A stretch of DNA of 32,125 bases from an uncultured Prevotellaceae bacterium (GCA_902783625.1 CACZRN010000062.1:1-32125), one strand, 5' to 3'. Positions 1 to 8,699 are shown, counted from the first letter of the stretch. A program made the numbers and translations. The notes: generated by a model not told the origin, from the letters alone.

Positions 1-1670
1 CAGAATGTCGCCAGTTCCGTTCAGAACGCAGCGAATAATGCCATGAACACTGCCCAGGGCATGACACAAAATGTTGTGAACACAGTTCAGTCAGCTGCTC
101 AAAACGCTACTAGTTCCATGCAGAATGCTGCTCAAAATGCAGTTAGTCAAATAGAGTCAACAGCCCAGAATGCTGCGAGTGCTATACAGGACACCGCTCA
201 AGGTGTTGCCGGACAAATGGAGCAGGCTATGAGTTCCGCTCAAAATATGGTGCAGGAAACAGCCCAACAGATACAATCACAGGCTTCGAGTGTTGCTTCA
301 GAGATACAGAGTTCTGCTCAGGACATGGGCAACAAATTACAAGAGGGTGCTAATAGCTTGCAACAACAGGCATCGAATGCTGTTTCGTCTATTCAAGAGC
401 AAGCCCAGAACGGTGTCAATCAGTTGCAGTCTAAAGCACAAGAGATGGGCAGCCAGATACAAGATAGTATAACAAATATTCAGCAACAAGCATCACAAGC
501 AGCCAGTCAGGCAAGTGCTCAGGCTGCAAGTGCTGTGGCACAAGTACAGCAACAGGCACAGAATGCTGTTACGCAGTTGCAAGATACAGCCCAGCAACTG
601 ACGACTCAGATAGAGGATGGAATACAAGAAGTACAGAATCAAGCATCACAGGCAGTAACACAGTTGCAGGAGCAAGCCGACCAGATGGCATCGCAGCTTC
701 AACAGCAAGCCGAGCAGGTCGGCAATCGAATTGAGAGTGGTATCAATGATGTACAAAATAAGGCCCAAGAGGTGGCTGGCCGCATCGAGAGCGGAATTCA
801 AGATGGCATTGATACCGTACAATCTAAGGCTTCAGAAATAGGCAGTCAGATTGAAAGCGGTATCAACGATGCTCAAGCAAAAGCCACAGAAATGGCACAA
901 AATCTTGAGTCGCAAGTCCAGAATACTGTCAACCAAATTCAGGAAGAAGCCAAAGCTGTAACAGAAAAACTAGAGGATGGTATCAATTATATTCAGGAAC
1001 AGGCCACTGAGGCAGCGAAGAAGATAGAGGATGGAGCCAAAGAGATTGCTGCTCAGGTGGAAGAGAAAATACAGGATACCGTTGAGCAAATTGAAAACAC
1101 AGCGAAAGAGGCCGTCGATAAAATAGAAAACAAAGCCAAGGAGATTCAAGAAAAAGCTGAGGAGTTAGGTGAGAAAGCTAAAGAAGAGTTTGAAAAACTT
1201 GAAAACGAAGCTAAAGAAATTGCCAATCAAATAGAGGAAAAGGCTCAGAATATTGTCAACGAAGTAGAGAATAAGGTAAAGGAAACGGTTGAAAATATTG
1301 AGAACGAGGCGAAGGAAATAGCCAATAAGATAGAAGACAAGGCCAATGAGATAGCTAATGAGGCCAAAGAGATGGCAGACAAAGCCATGGAAAAGGTCGA
1401 TGAGGTGAAGAATAAGATTGCCGATGCTGCCGATTCCGCTGTCGACAAGGTTGGTTCTATGATAGACGAAGCCTCCAATAAGCTAAGTGATGCCGCAAAT
1501 GCTGTCTCGGACAAAATAGATTCTGTTGTCAGCGACCTTACTGGTAAGGCGGATGCCGCCATTGACAAAGCCATGAATGCGGCTAACCAGATAAAGGATG
1601 CAGCGGAAAGGGCTGTCGGTGATACAGTGAACAAACTACAGGGAGGACTTGATAGTTTCCTTGGTGATTT
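1..1670 (+). repeat. 11-residue (hendecad) helical repeat array in the Hcp fusion
   Basis: The translation divides into consecutive 11-residue units, for example VNTVQSAAQNA, TSSMQNAAQNA, VSQIESTAQNA, and later IENEAKEIANK, IEDKANEIANE. Small or hydrophobic residues recur at about unit positions 1, 4, 8 and 11. Roughly 48 units are visible, with no obvious break. The period resembles apolipoprotein, perilipin and LEA-type amphipathic helices or hendecad coiled coils. At DNA level units are diverged, though near-copies remain, such as the segments at 727-749 and 848-870 that both encode an IESGIND stretch. Confidence 0.75.
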
Positions 1671-2184
1671 GAGTGATATAACAAGCAGTGTGCCTACTAT
1701 CGATGGTGCAATGAGTGCTGCAAGGTCTGTCAATAGCGACATGTTAGGTGGTAGTGTTGAGGCTGGTAGTGAGAACGATTCCTTCCATGGCAAAATAGAG
1801 GTTGCAGGTAAGAAATATGGTATTGTGGAATGTAAATATCGGTTTTATCAGGCTACTGACAGCACTGGAAAACCATCTACTCGCCCGCGTGGCGGTGCTA
1901 TAACCTTTGTGATGCCATCATGGAGTGACGACAATGTCTTCTTCTATAAGTGGATGTTCAGTAAGACACAAGTGTATTCAGGAGTGTTTAAGTTTGTGGT
2001 CTATTCACAAAAGAATAAGCGTAGCTACAAGACTATCAATTTCAAGAATGCCTATTGTACAGAATTAGAAGATTACTTTAATGACCACGACTCCCGTTTG
2101 ATGCATACTCGTGTGACTATTGTTGCCGAAGTTATTATTGTGGGTAGCAATGACACTGCCGAATATAACAACGATTGGACGTAA
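1..2184 (+). CDS. tssD: Hcp/TssD tube protein with giant helical-repeat N-terminus (5' partial)
   Basis: The last ~128 residues (about 1795-2184) match the Bacteroidota TssD/Hcp fold in pattern: a GKIEVAGKKYGI strand, a YRFYQATDSTGKPSTRPRGG segment, a short KWM block and a closing VTIVAEVIIVG strand. Hcp rings stack into the inner tube of the type VI secretion system. Everything before it is low-complexity amphipathic helix in 11-residue repeats, rich in Q/N/S/A at first and in E/K later. A typical TssD of this class is only about 130 residues, so the arm is more than four times the size of the tube domain. The first ATG in the window is at 43, but the frame is open back to base 1 and encodes the same repeat type, so the true start lies upstream. 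It sits 37 bases before VgrG. The Hcp call is firm. The role of the arm (cargo, adaptor or effector) is unknown. Confidence 0.82.
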   Translation, partial: QNVASSVQNAANNAMNTAQGMTQNVVNTVQSAAQNATSSMQNAAQNAVSQIESTAQNAASAIQDTAQGVAGQMEQAMSSAQNMVQETAQQIQSQASSVASEIQSSAQDMGNKLQEGANSLQQQASNAVSSIQEQAQNGVNQLQSKAQEMGSQIQDSITNIQQQASQAASQASAQAASAVAQVQQQAQNAVTQLQDTAQQLTTQIEDGIQEVQNQASQAVTQLQEQADQMASQLQQQAEQVGNRIESGINDVQNKAQEVAGRIESGIQDGIDTVQSKASEIGSQIESGINDAQAKATEMAQNLESQVQNTVNQIQEEAKAVTEKLEDGINYIQEQATEAAKKIEDGAKEIAAQVEEKIQDTVEQIENTAKEAVDKIENKAKEIQEKAEELGEKAKEEFEKLENEAKEIANQIEEKAQNIVNEVENKVKETVENIENEAKEIANKIEDKANEIANEAKEMADKAMEKVDEVKNKIADAADSAVDKVGSMIDEASNKLSDAANAVSDKIDSVVSDLTGKADAAIDKAMNAANQIKDAAERAVGDTVNKLQGGLDSFLGDLSDITSSVPTIDGAMSAARSVNSDMLGGSVEAGSENDSFHGKIEVAGKKYGIVECKYRFYQATDSTGKPSTRPRGGAITFVMPSWSDDNVFFYKWMFSKTQVYSGVFKFVVYSQKNKRSYKTINFKNAYCTELEDYFNDHDSRLMHTRVTIVAEVIIVGSNDTAEYNNDWT

Positions 2185-2221
2185 ACTGGTTTGTTGATTA
2201 AAAGGTTTAGAGGATAGAGCT

Positions 2222-4252
2222 ATGTCAATATCTGTGAAAAGCATATCGGTGAGCATCAATGATGCGGTGTCGAAACAGTTCAACATAGAGTTGGATGGGG
2301 TAAAATATAGTCTTGATGAGTTTAAGCTGACACAGAAATTGCTTGAACCATGCAAGTTAGAATTCAAGTTATGTAAGACACCCGAGGAGAGCATCAACGA
2401 GATACAATTTACCACTTGCGGCTCGATTATCGGCAAGGATGTCAAGCTTAGCTTGCAGACCAACTCTATGGAGCAGGAAATTTCAGGCTTCGCAACTGGT
2501 TCTCAGAATTCCGACATTGAGTTCGAGGGCTTTATAACATCGGCCAGAGCTTCGAGAAAAGGTTCAGAATATGCTATCAGGGTAGTTGCTCAAACGAAGG
2601 ATGTAGTATTAAAAGATGCTCCTGATTTTGAGATTTATAATGAAATGACACTATCTGATATTGTGAATGATGTGTTAAAACGCACGAGTGTAAAAGCAGA
2701 AGTGCAGCCTAAAAAAGAAGACGCGTTATTCTTTACCGTTCAATATAACGAAAACAATTATCAGTTTTTACAACGTCAGGCACAACGTCATGGAGAATGG
2801 ATGTTCAACAACGGAAAGGAACTTCATTTTGGAAAATTCAGTCATCAAGATAGTATTACGTTGACATATCCAAGCCAAGACCTTCCAGAATATAGTGCCA
2901 GTTTGCAAACATTTCATGTAAAACACCATTTTTTCCAATTCTTATATAATGATATTGGTATTGGCCATGGAATTGCTGCGGAAAAACAAAATGATACAGG
3001 TAATAAATTGAACGATTTGGTTTTTAAGGCAAGCAATGATAATTGGCAATATAATACAGGTCATGAAATTGAGTCGTTACATATGGAGCGAGACGAAGAT
3101 GCGAAAAAAGGTAGCGACGATGATTCCCTTTTTAGGGAAGCTTCCAATGCTTTTAAACAAGGTCGGCGTGCCAATATGCTGATTTACAAAGGGAAAAGTT
3201 ATTGTTCCCAAATGAAAATAGGAACAAAACTCACCATTAAGGACAATTATATCAGCAACGAGTCTTCCGAAGATAAGAGTGTAGTGCAGCAGGATGAGAT
3301 TCTTATAACGGAGGTTGTCCACCGTTTTACTTCTGATGAGCTATATTCTAATTTCTTTAAAGGTATTACTGCTGCCATAGACTATCCTCCTTATCTCGAT
3401 CCGACCATACATCCGGTCTGCAACCATCCTCTAAGGGCGTTTGTGGTTGATACAGAAGATCCAAAGCATTGGGGACGTGTCAAGGTTAGATTTAATATGC
3501 CTGCTATAAGACATCAGACGAAGACTGATCCTAAGTACTGGACTCCATGGATTCACGTAGTACAGCCTTATACAGGTAATTCTGGTAAAAGCTCAAAATT
3601 TGGAACTCATTTGATTCCAGAATTGTTCAGTGAGGTTTATGTCGGTTTTGATGGTGGGAATTTTGAGCGACCTTTTGTCTATGGTTCACATTATGGGCCT
3701 GCAGTGGGGGAGGTTGAGGATAGCTGGTATCCAGGTAATAATAATGTTAAAGCTATCCGTACCTCAAGTGGGCATACTATTGAAATTCACGACAACATGG
3801 GAGATGAAGATTACAATGATGGGGGCTTTATAAAAATATACGATAATGATACACATAATTATGAGGTTCTTCTCTCCACTGACAGCAAACTGATAAAACT
3901 CAAGTCAAAAGGAAATATAGAGTTGTCTGCTGATAATGATATCATCATGACAGCCGGACATAATATAAAAGTCACTGCAAAGAATGACATGACCGTTGAT
4001 GTGACACATCAGAAGACGGAAAAATCTGAGAATTTCAAGCAGACAGTGACGGAAACCACTGATGTTAAATCGAAGACAATCAAACAAAATGCATCTGAAG
4101 TGACATGTGATGCGACACAATCATTAAAAGTAACAACACCAAATGCATCAGTAAAGGCAGGAGCGCAACTTACATTGAAATCAGGTGGTTCGGCTTCTAT
4201 TTCAAGCGGTGGTACACTGATTGTTGAGGGAGCACTCATATCTATGAATTAA
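2222..4252 (+). CDS. tssI: VgrG/TssI spike protein
   Basis: The 676-residue protein has the layout of a Bacteroidota Vgr protein. Residues ~1-390 correspond to the gp27-like base, with the typical YNENNYQFLQRQAQRHGEWM segment near 174-193. Residues ~400-490 form a gp5-type OB domain, starting HPLRAFVVDTEDPKHWGRVKV and including FGTHLIPELFSEVYVGFDGG. Residues ~560-676 are short valine/isoleucine-alternating strands (GNIELSAD, HNIKVTAKND) that predict the C-terminal beta-helix needle. No extra effector domain follows the needle, so cargo is more likely carried by the PAAR-like or Hcp partner. It lies 37 bases after the Hcp gene and 34 bases before the PAAR gene, consistent with tube-spike-tip order. 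Confidence 0.93.
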   Translation: MSISVKSISVSINDAVSKQFNIELDGVKYSLDEFKLTQKLLEPCKLEFKLCKTPEESINEIQFTTCGSIIGKDVKLSLQTNSMEQEISGFATGSQNSDIEFEGFITSARASRKGSEYAIRVVAQTKDVVLKDAPDFEIYNEMTLSDIVNDVLKRTSVKAEVQPKKEDALFFTVQYNENNYQFLQRQAQRHGEWMFNNGKELHFGKFSHQDSITLTYPSQDLPEYSASLQTFHVKHHFFQFLYNDIGIGHGIAAEKQNDTGNKLNDLVFKASNDNWQYNTGHEIESLHMERDEDAKKGSDDDSLFREASNAFKQGRRANMLIYKGKSYCSQMKIGTKLTIKDNYISNESSEDKSVVQQDEILITEVVHRFTSDELYSNFFKGITAAIDYPPYLDPTIHPVCNHPLRAFVVDTEDPKHWGRVKVRFNMPAIRHQTKTDPKYWTPWIHVVQPYTGNSGKSSKFGTHLIPELFSEVYVGFDGGNFERPFVYGSHYGPAVGEVEDSWYPGNNNVKAIRTSSGHTIEIHDNMGDEDYNDGGFIKIYDNDTHNYEVLLSTDSKLIKLKSKGNIELSADNDIIMTAGHNIKVTAKNDMTVDVTHQKTEKSENFKQTVTETTDVKSKTIKQNASEVTCDATQSLKVTTPNASVKAGAQLTLKSGGSASISSGGTLIVEGALISMN

Positions 4253-4286
4253 TGGATTTTCCATTTTGCTATAAGCAAATAAGGAT

Positions 4287-6563
4287 ATGGCAGAAGAGAA
4301 CGAGGAAAAAAAAGTTGTAACTGACTATGTCGTCAATGCTGTTGTTGGGATAAATAACAACATGATGGACTCATGGGACTACACATTCAAGAAACTTGGT
4401 GTCTTTGATGATTATGCGCCCCAAGTTAATGCTGAAGACTATTCTGCCGAGGAAGATCTAAAGACTATTGAGGCTGCTGAAAAGCAAATGGATCTTCAGC
4501 CTATCCCGAAAAATGGATTCCATTCAAGCACATCAGATGATATTGTTACAGCAAATGCTGTATTAAGATGTACATGGGGGGCAACCTTCGGACAATTGAT
4601 GGTTATTCCTGTTAACCGTTGCAGCATTGGAAAAACATTGGGCAACGTCGCAACAATAAAAGACTGTCTGCCGGTAGTTAATATTCCTAGTTTTGGCGTG
4701 TGCTTCAATCTTTTGAATCCAGCTGTCGCCTTAGCCACTGCGGCAGCCACTGCGGCTCATGGCGGCAAATTCACACTTGTTCCAATGCCATGTGGAGCGA
4801 CTATGGCTCCTACTCCTTGGATTCCTTTGACAAAGAACCTTTTAGGAAAGACTCCTGTGTTGACAAAGAATAGCACATGTTTTTGTTGGGGAATAGGAAC
4901 TATTGATATAAAGCATTGTGGTCAAGGACTGGCACCTAACACCTACAATGGATTTATGGGACCAGACTGGATTTCCACACTACAAGGCAATGCACAATTA
5001 GTTGCGAATGTGTTAGGTGCTATAGGTCCATTAGCAGGGTTGGGGAAAAAGGGTATAGTTCGTCTCGCAGGTCTTGCACAGAAGGCGGCTCTTACCTCCA
5101 GATTTGCAAAACTCGGTCAGATAGGACTCAAGATAGAACAGATTACAACCAACTTGAGCAAAGCGGGGACAGTGGAAAAGGTTGGGAAAGTTGGAAATGT
5201 CGTGACAGGGACAGGAGAAGCACTTGCCAACACCGTTGACGCTACTATTTCTATTTCACAAGGGCAGTATGGAGAAGGTATTTCTTCTGGAGCCGATGCC
5301 GTTATAGGCGCTTTAGGAACAGCTGCTGGAACAGGAAAGTTCAAAGGACTTAATAAGAGTCTTATGAAAACTGCTTCAAATATTGATGTTAGTAATGCTA
5401 GAAAGAATTTGGACAATATCCCAAGTGATGTAGATGTTGCCAACGCTCATTTAAATGCAAGAGCGGCACAAGTGGATGTCGATGCTGCAAAGATTAATAA
5501 GGTAGAAGCAGATATGAATCTCGATGCTGCAACCGATGGGCAAAAAGCCGCTCAAGCTAATTTGGATAAAGCCAAAGGTGCGAAGAAAGAGGCGCAAACA
5601 GACTTAGACAACGCTAATAAGGCAAAGGCCGACGCAGATGCAAAAGCAAGCAGCGCGGAAAAAGGGAAAGCCAAAGCTGATGCCGAATACGAGAGTGCGA
5701 GTCAGAAAAAGGCTGAAGCCGATGCAGAATATGGAAATGCTAAAGAGGCTCAGTTCGATGCAAATGCAAGAGCATCTGAAGCTTCTGCAGAAAAGATTTC
5801 CTCTGACACTAATTATAATAATGCAAAGAAAGCTCAGGCAGATGCAGATGCAAATCTTAATAATACAAAGAAAGGAAATGCAGATGGTGACTTCGATTAT
5901 GAATCTGCCAAGATAGAAAAGACAAATGCAGATATGGACGCCTCAATGGCTTCTGCCGACAAGGCCAGTGCTGATGCTGAATTTGCTAATGCCGGTAAGG
6001 CAAAAGCTGATGCTGACGCCAGAGTAAGCAATGCTGAGAAAGGAAAAGCAAAAGCTGATGCCGAATATGATGCTGCATCCTCCAAGAAACAAGAGGCAGA
6101 TTTAGAATATAATTCAGCTAAGGTTGATCAGGCTAAAGCAGATATGGATGTTTCGTCAGCTACTGCCGACAAGGCTATCGCTGATAGTAACTATGTGGAT
6201 GCTAGGAATGCAAAAAAAGAGGCTGATCTGCAAGTAAGTAATGCTAAGGCTGAAAAAGAAAGGGCTGAACAAGAACTAGCCAAAGCTCAAGAAGCTAAAG
6301 CTGAAGCAGATAAGGCGGCAGCAAAAGCGGATAAGGCGAAAGCGAATGAAGAAAAAGCAAGAAAAAATGTTGAAAAAACAGAAAAGGTTGCTGAAGAAAT
6401 GAGTGATAGAACATTTGCTGATGAAATGTGGTATAAAGACCATGTCTTAGAAACAGGTGAGAACGCAATAAATGATTATGTAAAAGATCAAAAAAAGAAG
6501 AAAGAGGAAGAAAAGAAAGTAGAAGACGCTCTCAGTAAATATACTAACTATGGCATATGTTGA
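4287..6563 (+). CDS. PAAR-like (DUF4280-type) spike tip with long 14-residue-repeat tail
   Basis: Residues ~88-212 look like the DUF4280/PAAR-like tip domain used by Bacteroidota T6SS and by extracellular contractile systems. The block contains paired cysteines and prolines (AVLRCTWG, VNRCSIGK, VPMPCGATMAPTPW, STCFCWGIGTIDIKHCGQG). Residues ~235-375 are Gly/Ala-rich helices of unknown role. Residues 405-698 are an unbroken array of 14-residue repeats, and a charged Lys/Glu tail ends in NYGIC. PAAR proteins cap the VgrG needle and often carry toxins at the C-terminus, but I recognise no enzymatic toxin motif here. The tail may be a structural stalk, an adaptor or an unknown effector. An AAGGA sequence lies just before the ATG. 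The next gene, 34 bases downstream, is the ubiquitin-like protein. Confidence 0.82.
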   Translation: MAEENEEKKVVTDYVVNAVVGINNNMMDSWDYTFKKLGVFDDYAPQVNAEDYSAEEDLKTIEAAEKQMDLQPIPKNGFHSSTSDDIVTANAVLRCTWGATFGQLMVIPVNRCSIGKTLGNVATIKDCLPVVNIPSFGVCFNLLNPAVALATAAATAAHGGKFTLVPMPCGATMAPTPWIPLTKNLLGKTPVLTKNSTCFCWGIGTIDIKHCGQGLAPNTYNGFMGPDWISTLQGNAQLVANVLGAIGPLAGLGKKGIVRLAGLAQKAALTSRFAKLGQIGLKIEQITTNLSKAGTVEKVGKVGNVVTGTGEALANTVDATISISQGQYGEGISSGADAVIGALGTAAGTGKFKGLNKSLMKTASNIDVSNARKNLDNIPSDVDVANAHLNARAAQVDVDAAKINKVEADMNLDAATDGQKAAQANLDKAKGAKKEAQTDLDNANKAKADADAKASSAEKGKAKADAEYESASQKKAEADAEYGNAKEAQFDANARASEASAEKISSDTNYNNAKKAQADADANLNNTKKGNADGDFDYESAKIEKTNADMDASMASADKASADAEFANAGKAKADADARVSNAEKGKAKADAEYDAASSKKQEADLEYNSAKVDQAKADMDVSSATADKAIADSNYVDARNAKKEADLQVSNAKAEKERAEQELAKAQEAKAEADKAAAKADKAKANEEKARKNVEKTEKVAEEMSDRTFADEMWYKDHVLETGENAINDYVKDQKKKKEEEKKVEDALSKYTNYGIC
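5499..6380 (+). repeat. 21 gapless 14-residue repeats (42-bp period) in the PAAR tail
   Basis: Residues 405-698 divide exactly into 21 units of 14 residues without insertion or deletion, for example KADADAKASSAEKG, KAKADAEYESASQK, KAEADAEYGNAKEA. The loose consensus is K-x-x-A-D-A-x-x-x-x-A-x-x-x. Two more degenerate units may precede it (377-404). A higher-order near-copy is seen between residues 447-474 and 573-600, exactly nine units apart. Many codons differ between the copies at synonymous positions, so the period is kept at protein level and is not a fresh slippage product. Fourteen residues equal two heptads, which suggests a very regular long coiled coil. Confidence 0.9.
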
Positions 6564-6597
6564 ACTAAAAGCATAAATAATATAAAATTGAATAACT

Positions 6598-6924
6598 ATG
6601 ACTGACCAGGAATTTTATCAAGATGAGTTTATCGTATTGCTTACTATCGATGGTACGGCATACGATGAGATTGAAGTGAAAGTGACTGACCCGAACAAAA
6701 CTGTTCGTGAGCAAATTGACAGTATCATTCAAGTTTTTGAACTGCCGAAGATGGATAATGGAGGCAACCCCATTCAATATCTGTTGGGTAAGTTGATGGA
6801 TGATGATGAAGAACCCGCGGTGCTGGAGTTTGAAGACGAGGACGGCCGCGAGATGGCGCTGATAGATTATGATATTCAACCATTAGACCATTTGCATCTT
6901 ATTTCTGTGCCTATCGCAGGATAG
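6598..6924 (+). CDS. Ubiquitin-like (YukD-like beta-grasp) modifier ending in Gly
   Basis: A 108-residue acidic protein with the ubiquitin beta-grasp order: strand FIVLLTID (11-18), second strand EIEVKVTD, helix TVREQIDSIIQVFEL (35-49), an acidic middle, and a closing HLHLISVPIAG. The final residue is a free glycine (G108), as needed for adenylation by an E1 without prior trimming. It most resembles YukD-type Ubls, for which conjugation by E1/E2/RING sets has been proposed from comparative genomics. The E2-like gene starts 42 bases downstream, and the E1, RING and JAB genes are in the same operon. The fold call is by pattern only. The context makes a conjugated modifier much more likely than a stand-alone T7SS YukD. 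Confidence 0.82.
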   Translation: MTDQEFYQDEFIVLLTIDGTAYDEIEVKVTDPNKTVREQIDSIIQVFELPKMDNGGNPIQYLLGKLMDDDEEPAVLEFEDEDGREMALIDYDIQPLDHLHLISVPIAG

Positions 6925-6966
6925 AGAATGGTCTTATAAACTTTTTAACCTGAATTTCCAAATATT

Positions 6967-7620
6967 ATGAATCCAGCAATAAGTAGAATAGATGAGAAGA
7001 AATTGGAAGGACGAGACGCACGTCTGTTTCAGGAGTGGAAAGACTTGGATGCTCTATGCGAAAAACGTCGTAGAGAGAGCGCAAATCCGTTCAAACCTTC
7101 GTTATCGTATATAATTCGCAGAAAGACCCTCACGGGCCTACCTACTGAATATGAAATATTGTATCGATGTAAGAGTATTATAGGTGTAGAAGGCGAAGAG
7201 AAACCGCGTAAACCTATTTTCGGCGATTTGCATAAAATGAGTGTTGTTCTTCCCAACAACTATCCATCGGCAGATGGCAATCCTATCTTTACCTTCATTT
7301 CAGATGTGTGGCACCCGAACATCCGTTATTCAGGTAGTTTCAAGGGACATGTATGCCTGACGATTAAAGAAATGGGCGTATTGGCATCTATTAAAGACTT
7401 GGTGTTGCGCGTAGAGCGTTATCTGAAATATCAGATGTATCATGCCCAGAATACCTATCCTTATCCAGAGGATCAAGGCGTGGCTGAATGGGTGCGTGAG
7501 GAAGGTGAGCCTAATGGATGGGTGAAGTTCGCCCAGGACAAACCGGAACCATCTGCTCCGAAACCTACTGAACCAAGCGTTGAGCCACAGGCTCCTAAAA
7601 AACGCTCATTGAGTATTTGA
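6967..7620 (+). CDS. E2-like ubiquitin-conjugating enzyme (UBC fold)
   Basis: The 217-residue protein carries the E2 hallmarks in correct order. A basic N-terminal helix is followed by strands, then LPNNYP (95-100, like the YP turn of E2s), a strand NPIFTFISDVW, HPNI (116-119), and GHVCL with the putative catalytic cysteine C130. A helix with SIKDLVLRVERYL (141-153) follows, then a PEDQGVAEW element (168-175). The HPN asparagine (N118) is the residue that stabilises the oxyanion in eukaryotic E2s. After residue ~192 comes a proline-rich tail ending in KKRSLSI, unlikely to be part of the fold. It should accept the Ubl from the E1 encoded at 14476 and pass it to a target with the RING protein. 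The enzyme class is clear, while the target is unknown. Confidence 0.9.
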   Translation: MNPAISRIDEKKLEGRDARLFQEWKDLDALCEKRRRESANPFKPSLSYIIRRKTLTGLPTEYEILYRCKSIIGVEGEEKPRKPIFGDLHKMSVVLPNNYPSADGNPIFTFISDVWHPNIRYSGSFKGHVCLTIKEMGVLASIKDLVLRVERYLKYQMYHAQNTYPYPEDQGVAEWVREEGEPNGWVKFAQDKPEPSAPKPTEPSVEPQAPKKRSLSI

Positions 7621-7652
7621 TGAAGTAATCTATCTAAAAAATGAGATTAATC

Positions 7653-8699
7653 ATGAAAAAAATATTGGTTAGTTTGTTGCTTTGCCTAATGGCGACAGCA
7701 GTCTTTGCAGATGAACAGAAAAAGGTTACTTTAAGCAGTAACCACGACAAAGAGATGATAAATTTGTCGTATTGTAATATATTTGTCAATCTGAAAGAGG
7801 TTGACGATGGTGTAGGTGAGGTAAGCATCGAACTGGAGAATTTAAGCGAGTCAAAAGTGCTTATTCTATTCGATCGCTCGTATATGGAAAAGCAGGTTAA
7901 AAAACTGTCACCGAAGATGCAGTTCGATAAAACCTTTGGTGGGACCAAGGGTAAACGTGTCATCGATCCATGTAGTGAACAACTTAGCAGTGTGATGCAG
8001 TTGCGTCCTTCAGATAAGCAGATGTTGCCATCTGTCCGTGTGGAGAATGGGGCTACAAAAGTGGTGATGTTACCAGTATATATTGCCAAATATAAAGGTA
8101 GCAAAACATTGATTCTTTTAGAGAAGCAGGTTATTGAGCTCGATATTGAGGCAGAACTGAAGCCCAGTGCCGAATATGTTGATATGAGCAATGAGTGCGA
8201 AGAGCTTATCGGCGAAATCTCACGTACCGGCATTTGTCCTAACAAAAACCACCGTGTTTCGGTTGACAAGCAGAAGGAGAATTATCAGGAGCGTATTGAT
8301 GCCTTAAAAAGTAAAATAGATGGAATCATTAGTTCACATGGATGGAATAGTAGTGATTCTGGTTATCGCCGTTTTGCTGAATTGAAGACTAAGTTGGATG
8401 GTGTCGAGTTTGTTGAGCGTGATTGTGGCAATCATAGGGCAGCAGTCTCTGGTGGACATAAATGTAGCTATTGTGGGTTGTCGCTTCAGCAAATTTATCA
8501 TAAACTTGATGACCTATATAAGAAGATATATAGCAGTGGTGACCGTAAGGCTACAAAAGCTAGTGTAATGTCGCAGGTAAACGCACTTTATAATTGCTGC
8601 ACAGACACCAGATGTAGCAAGCATGCTTCGCAATGGAGAAGAGGAGGCGACTATAAGAATAAGATCGTAGAACGCTACAATCGTATTAATAGTCTATGA
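7653..8699 (+). CDS. Exported cysteine-rich protein, paralogue of next gene's periplasmic domain
   Basis: I choose the ATG at 7653, not the in-frame one at 7641, because MKKILVSLLLCLMATAVFA is then a clean signal peptide. Residues ~30-170 form a beta-rich domain that shares features with the next gene: an ILFDRS strand and a LPVYIAKYKGSKTLILLEKQ region ending in alternating strands. The C-terminal part has cysteine and histidine groups that could bind zinc or form disulfides: C195, C258, a CSYC knuckle at 271-274, and C315/C316/C321/H324. No transmembrane segment follows the signal peptide, so it should be periplasmic. It overlaps the next start by four bases (ATGA), indicating translational coupling. 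I do not recognise a named family. A part in the envelope complex is inferred from context only. Confidence 0.6.
   Translation: MKKILVSLLLCLMATAVFADEQKKVTLSSNHDKEMINLSYCNIFVNLKEVDDGVGEVSIELENLSESKVLILFDRSYMEKQVKKLSPKMQFDKTFGGTKGKRVIDPCSEQLSSVMQLRPSDKQMLPSVRVENGATKVVMLPVYIAKYKGSKTLILLEKQVIELDIEAELKPSAEYVDMSNECEELIGEISRTGICPNKNHRVSVDKQKENYQERIDALKSKIDGIISSHGWNSSDSGYRRFAELKTKLDGVEFVERDCGNHRAAVSGGHKCSYCGLSLQQIYHKLDDLYKKIYSSGDRKATKASVMSQVNALYNCCTDTRCSKHASQWRRGGDYKNKIVERYNRINSL

Noticed and set aside
1245..1793. Minus-strand open frame of 182 codons inside the Hcp fusion
   Set aside because: It is the antisense of a repetitive Ala/Glu/Lys-rich frame, with Ser/Leu-rich low-complexity translation and no start context or neighbour support.
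5638..5916. Plus-strand open frame inside the PAAR tail
   Set aside because: It is an out-of-frame product of the 42-bp repeat array, whose biased composition suppresses stop codons.
5499..6380. CRISPR array
   Set aside because: The periodic DNA is coding, has no conserved repeat with unique spacers, and is diverged at synonymous sites.
2222..6563. Classical phage tail or extracellular contractile particle
   Set aside because: TssK, TssG/F and Hcp-type tube genes plus membrane-anchored partners favour a membrane-docked T6SS, and no phage head, lysis or portal genes are seen. Sheath genes are not visible, so this is not fully excluded.
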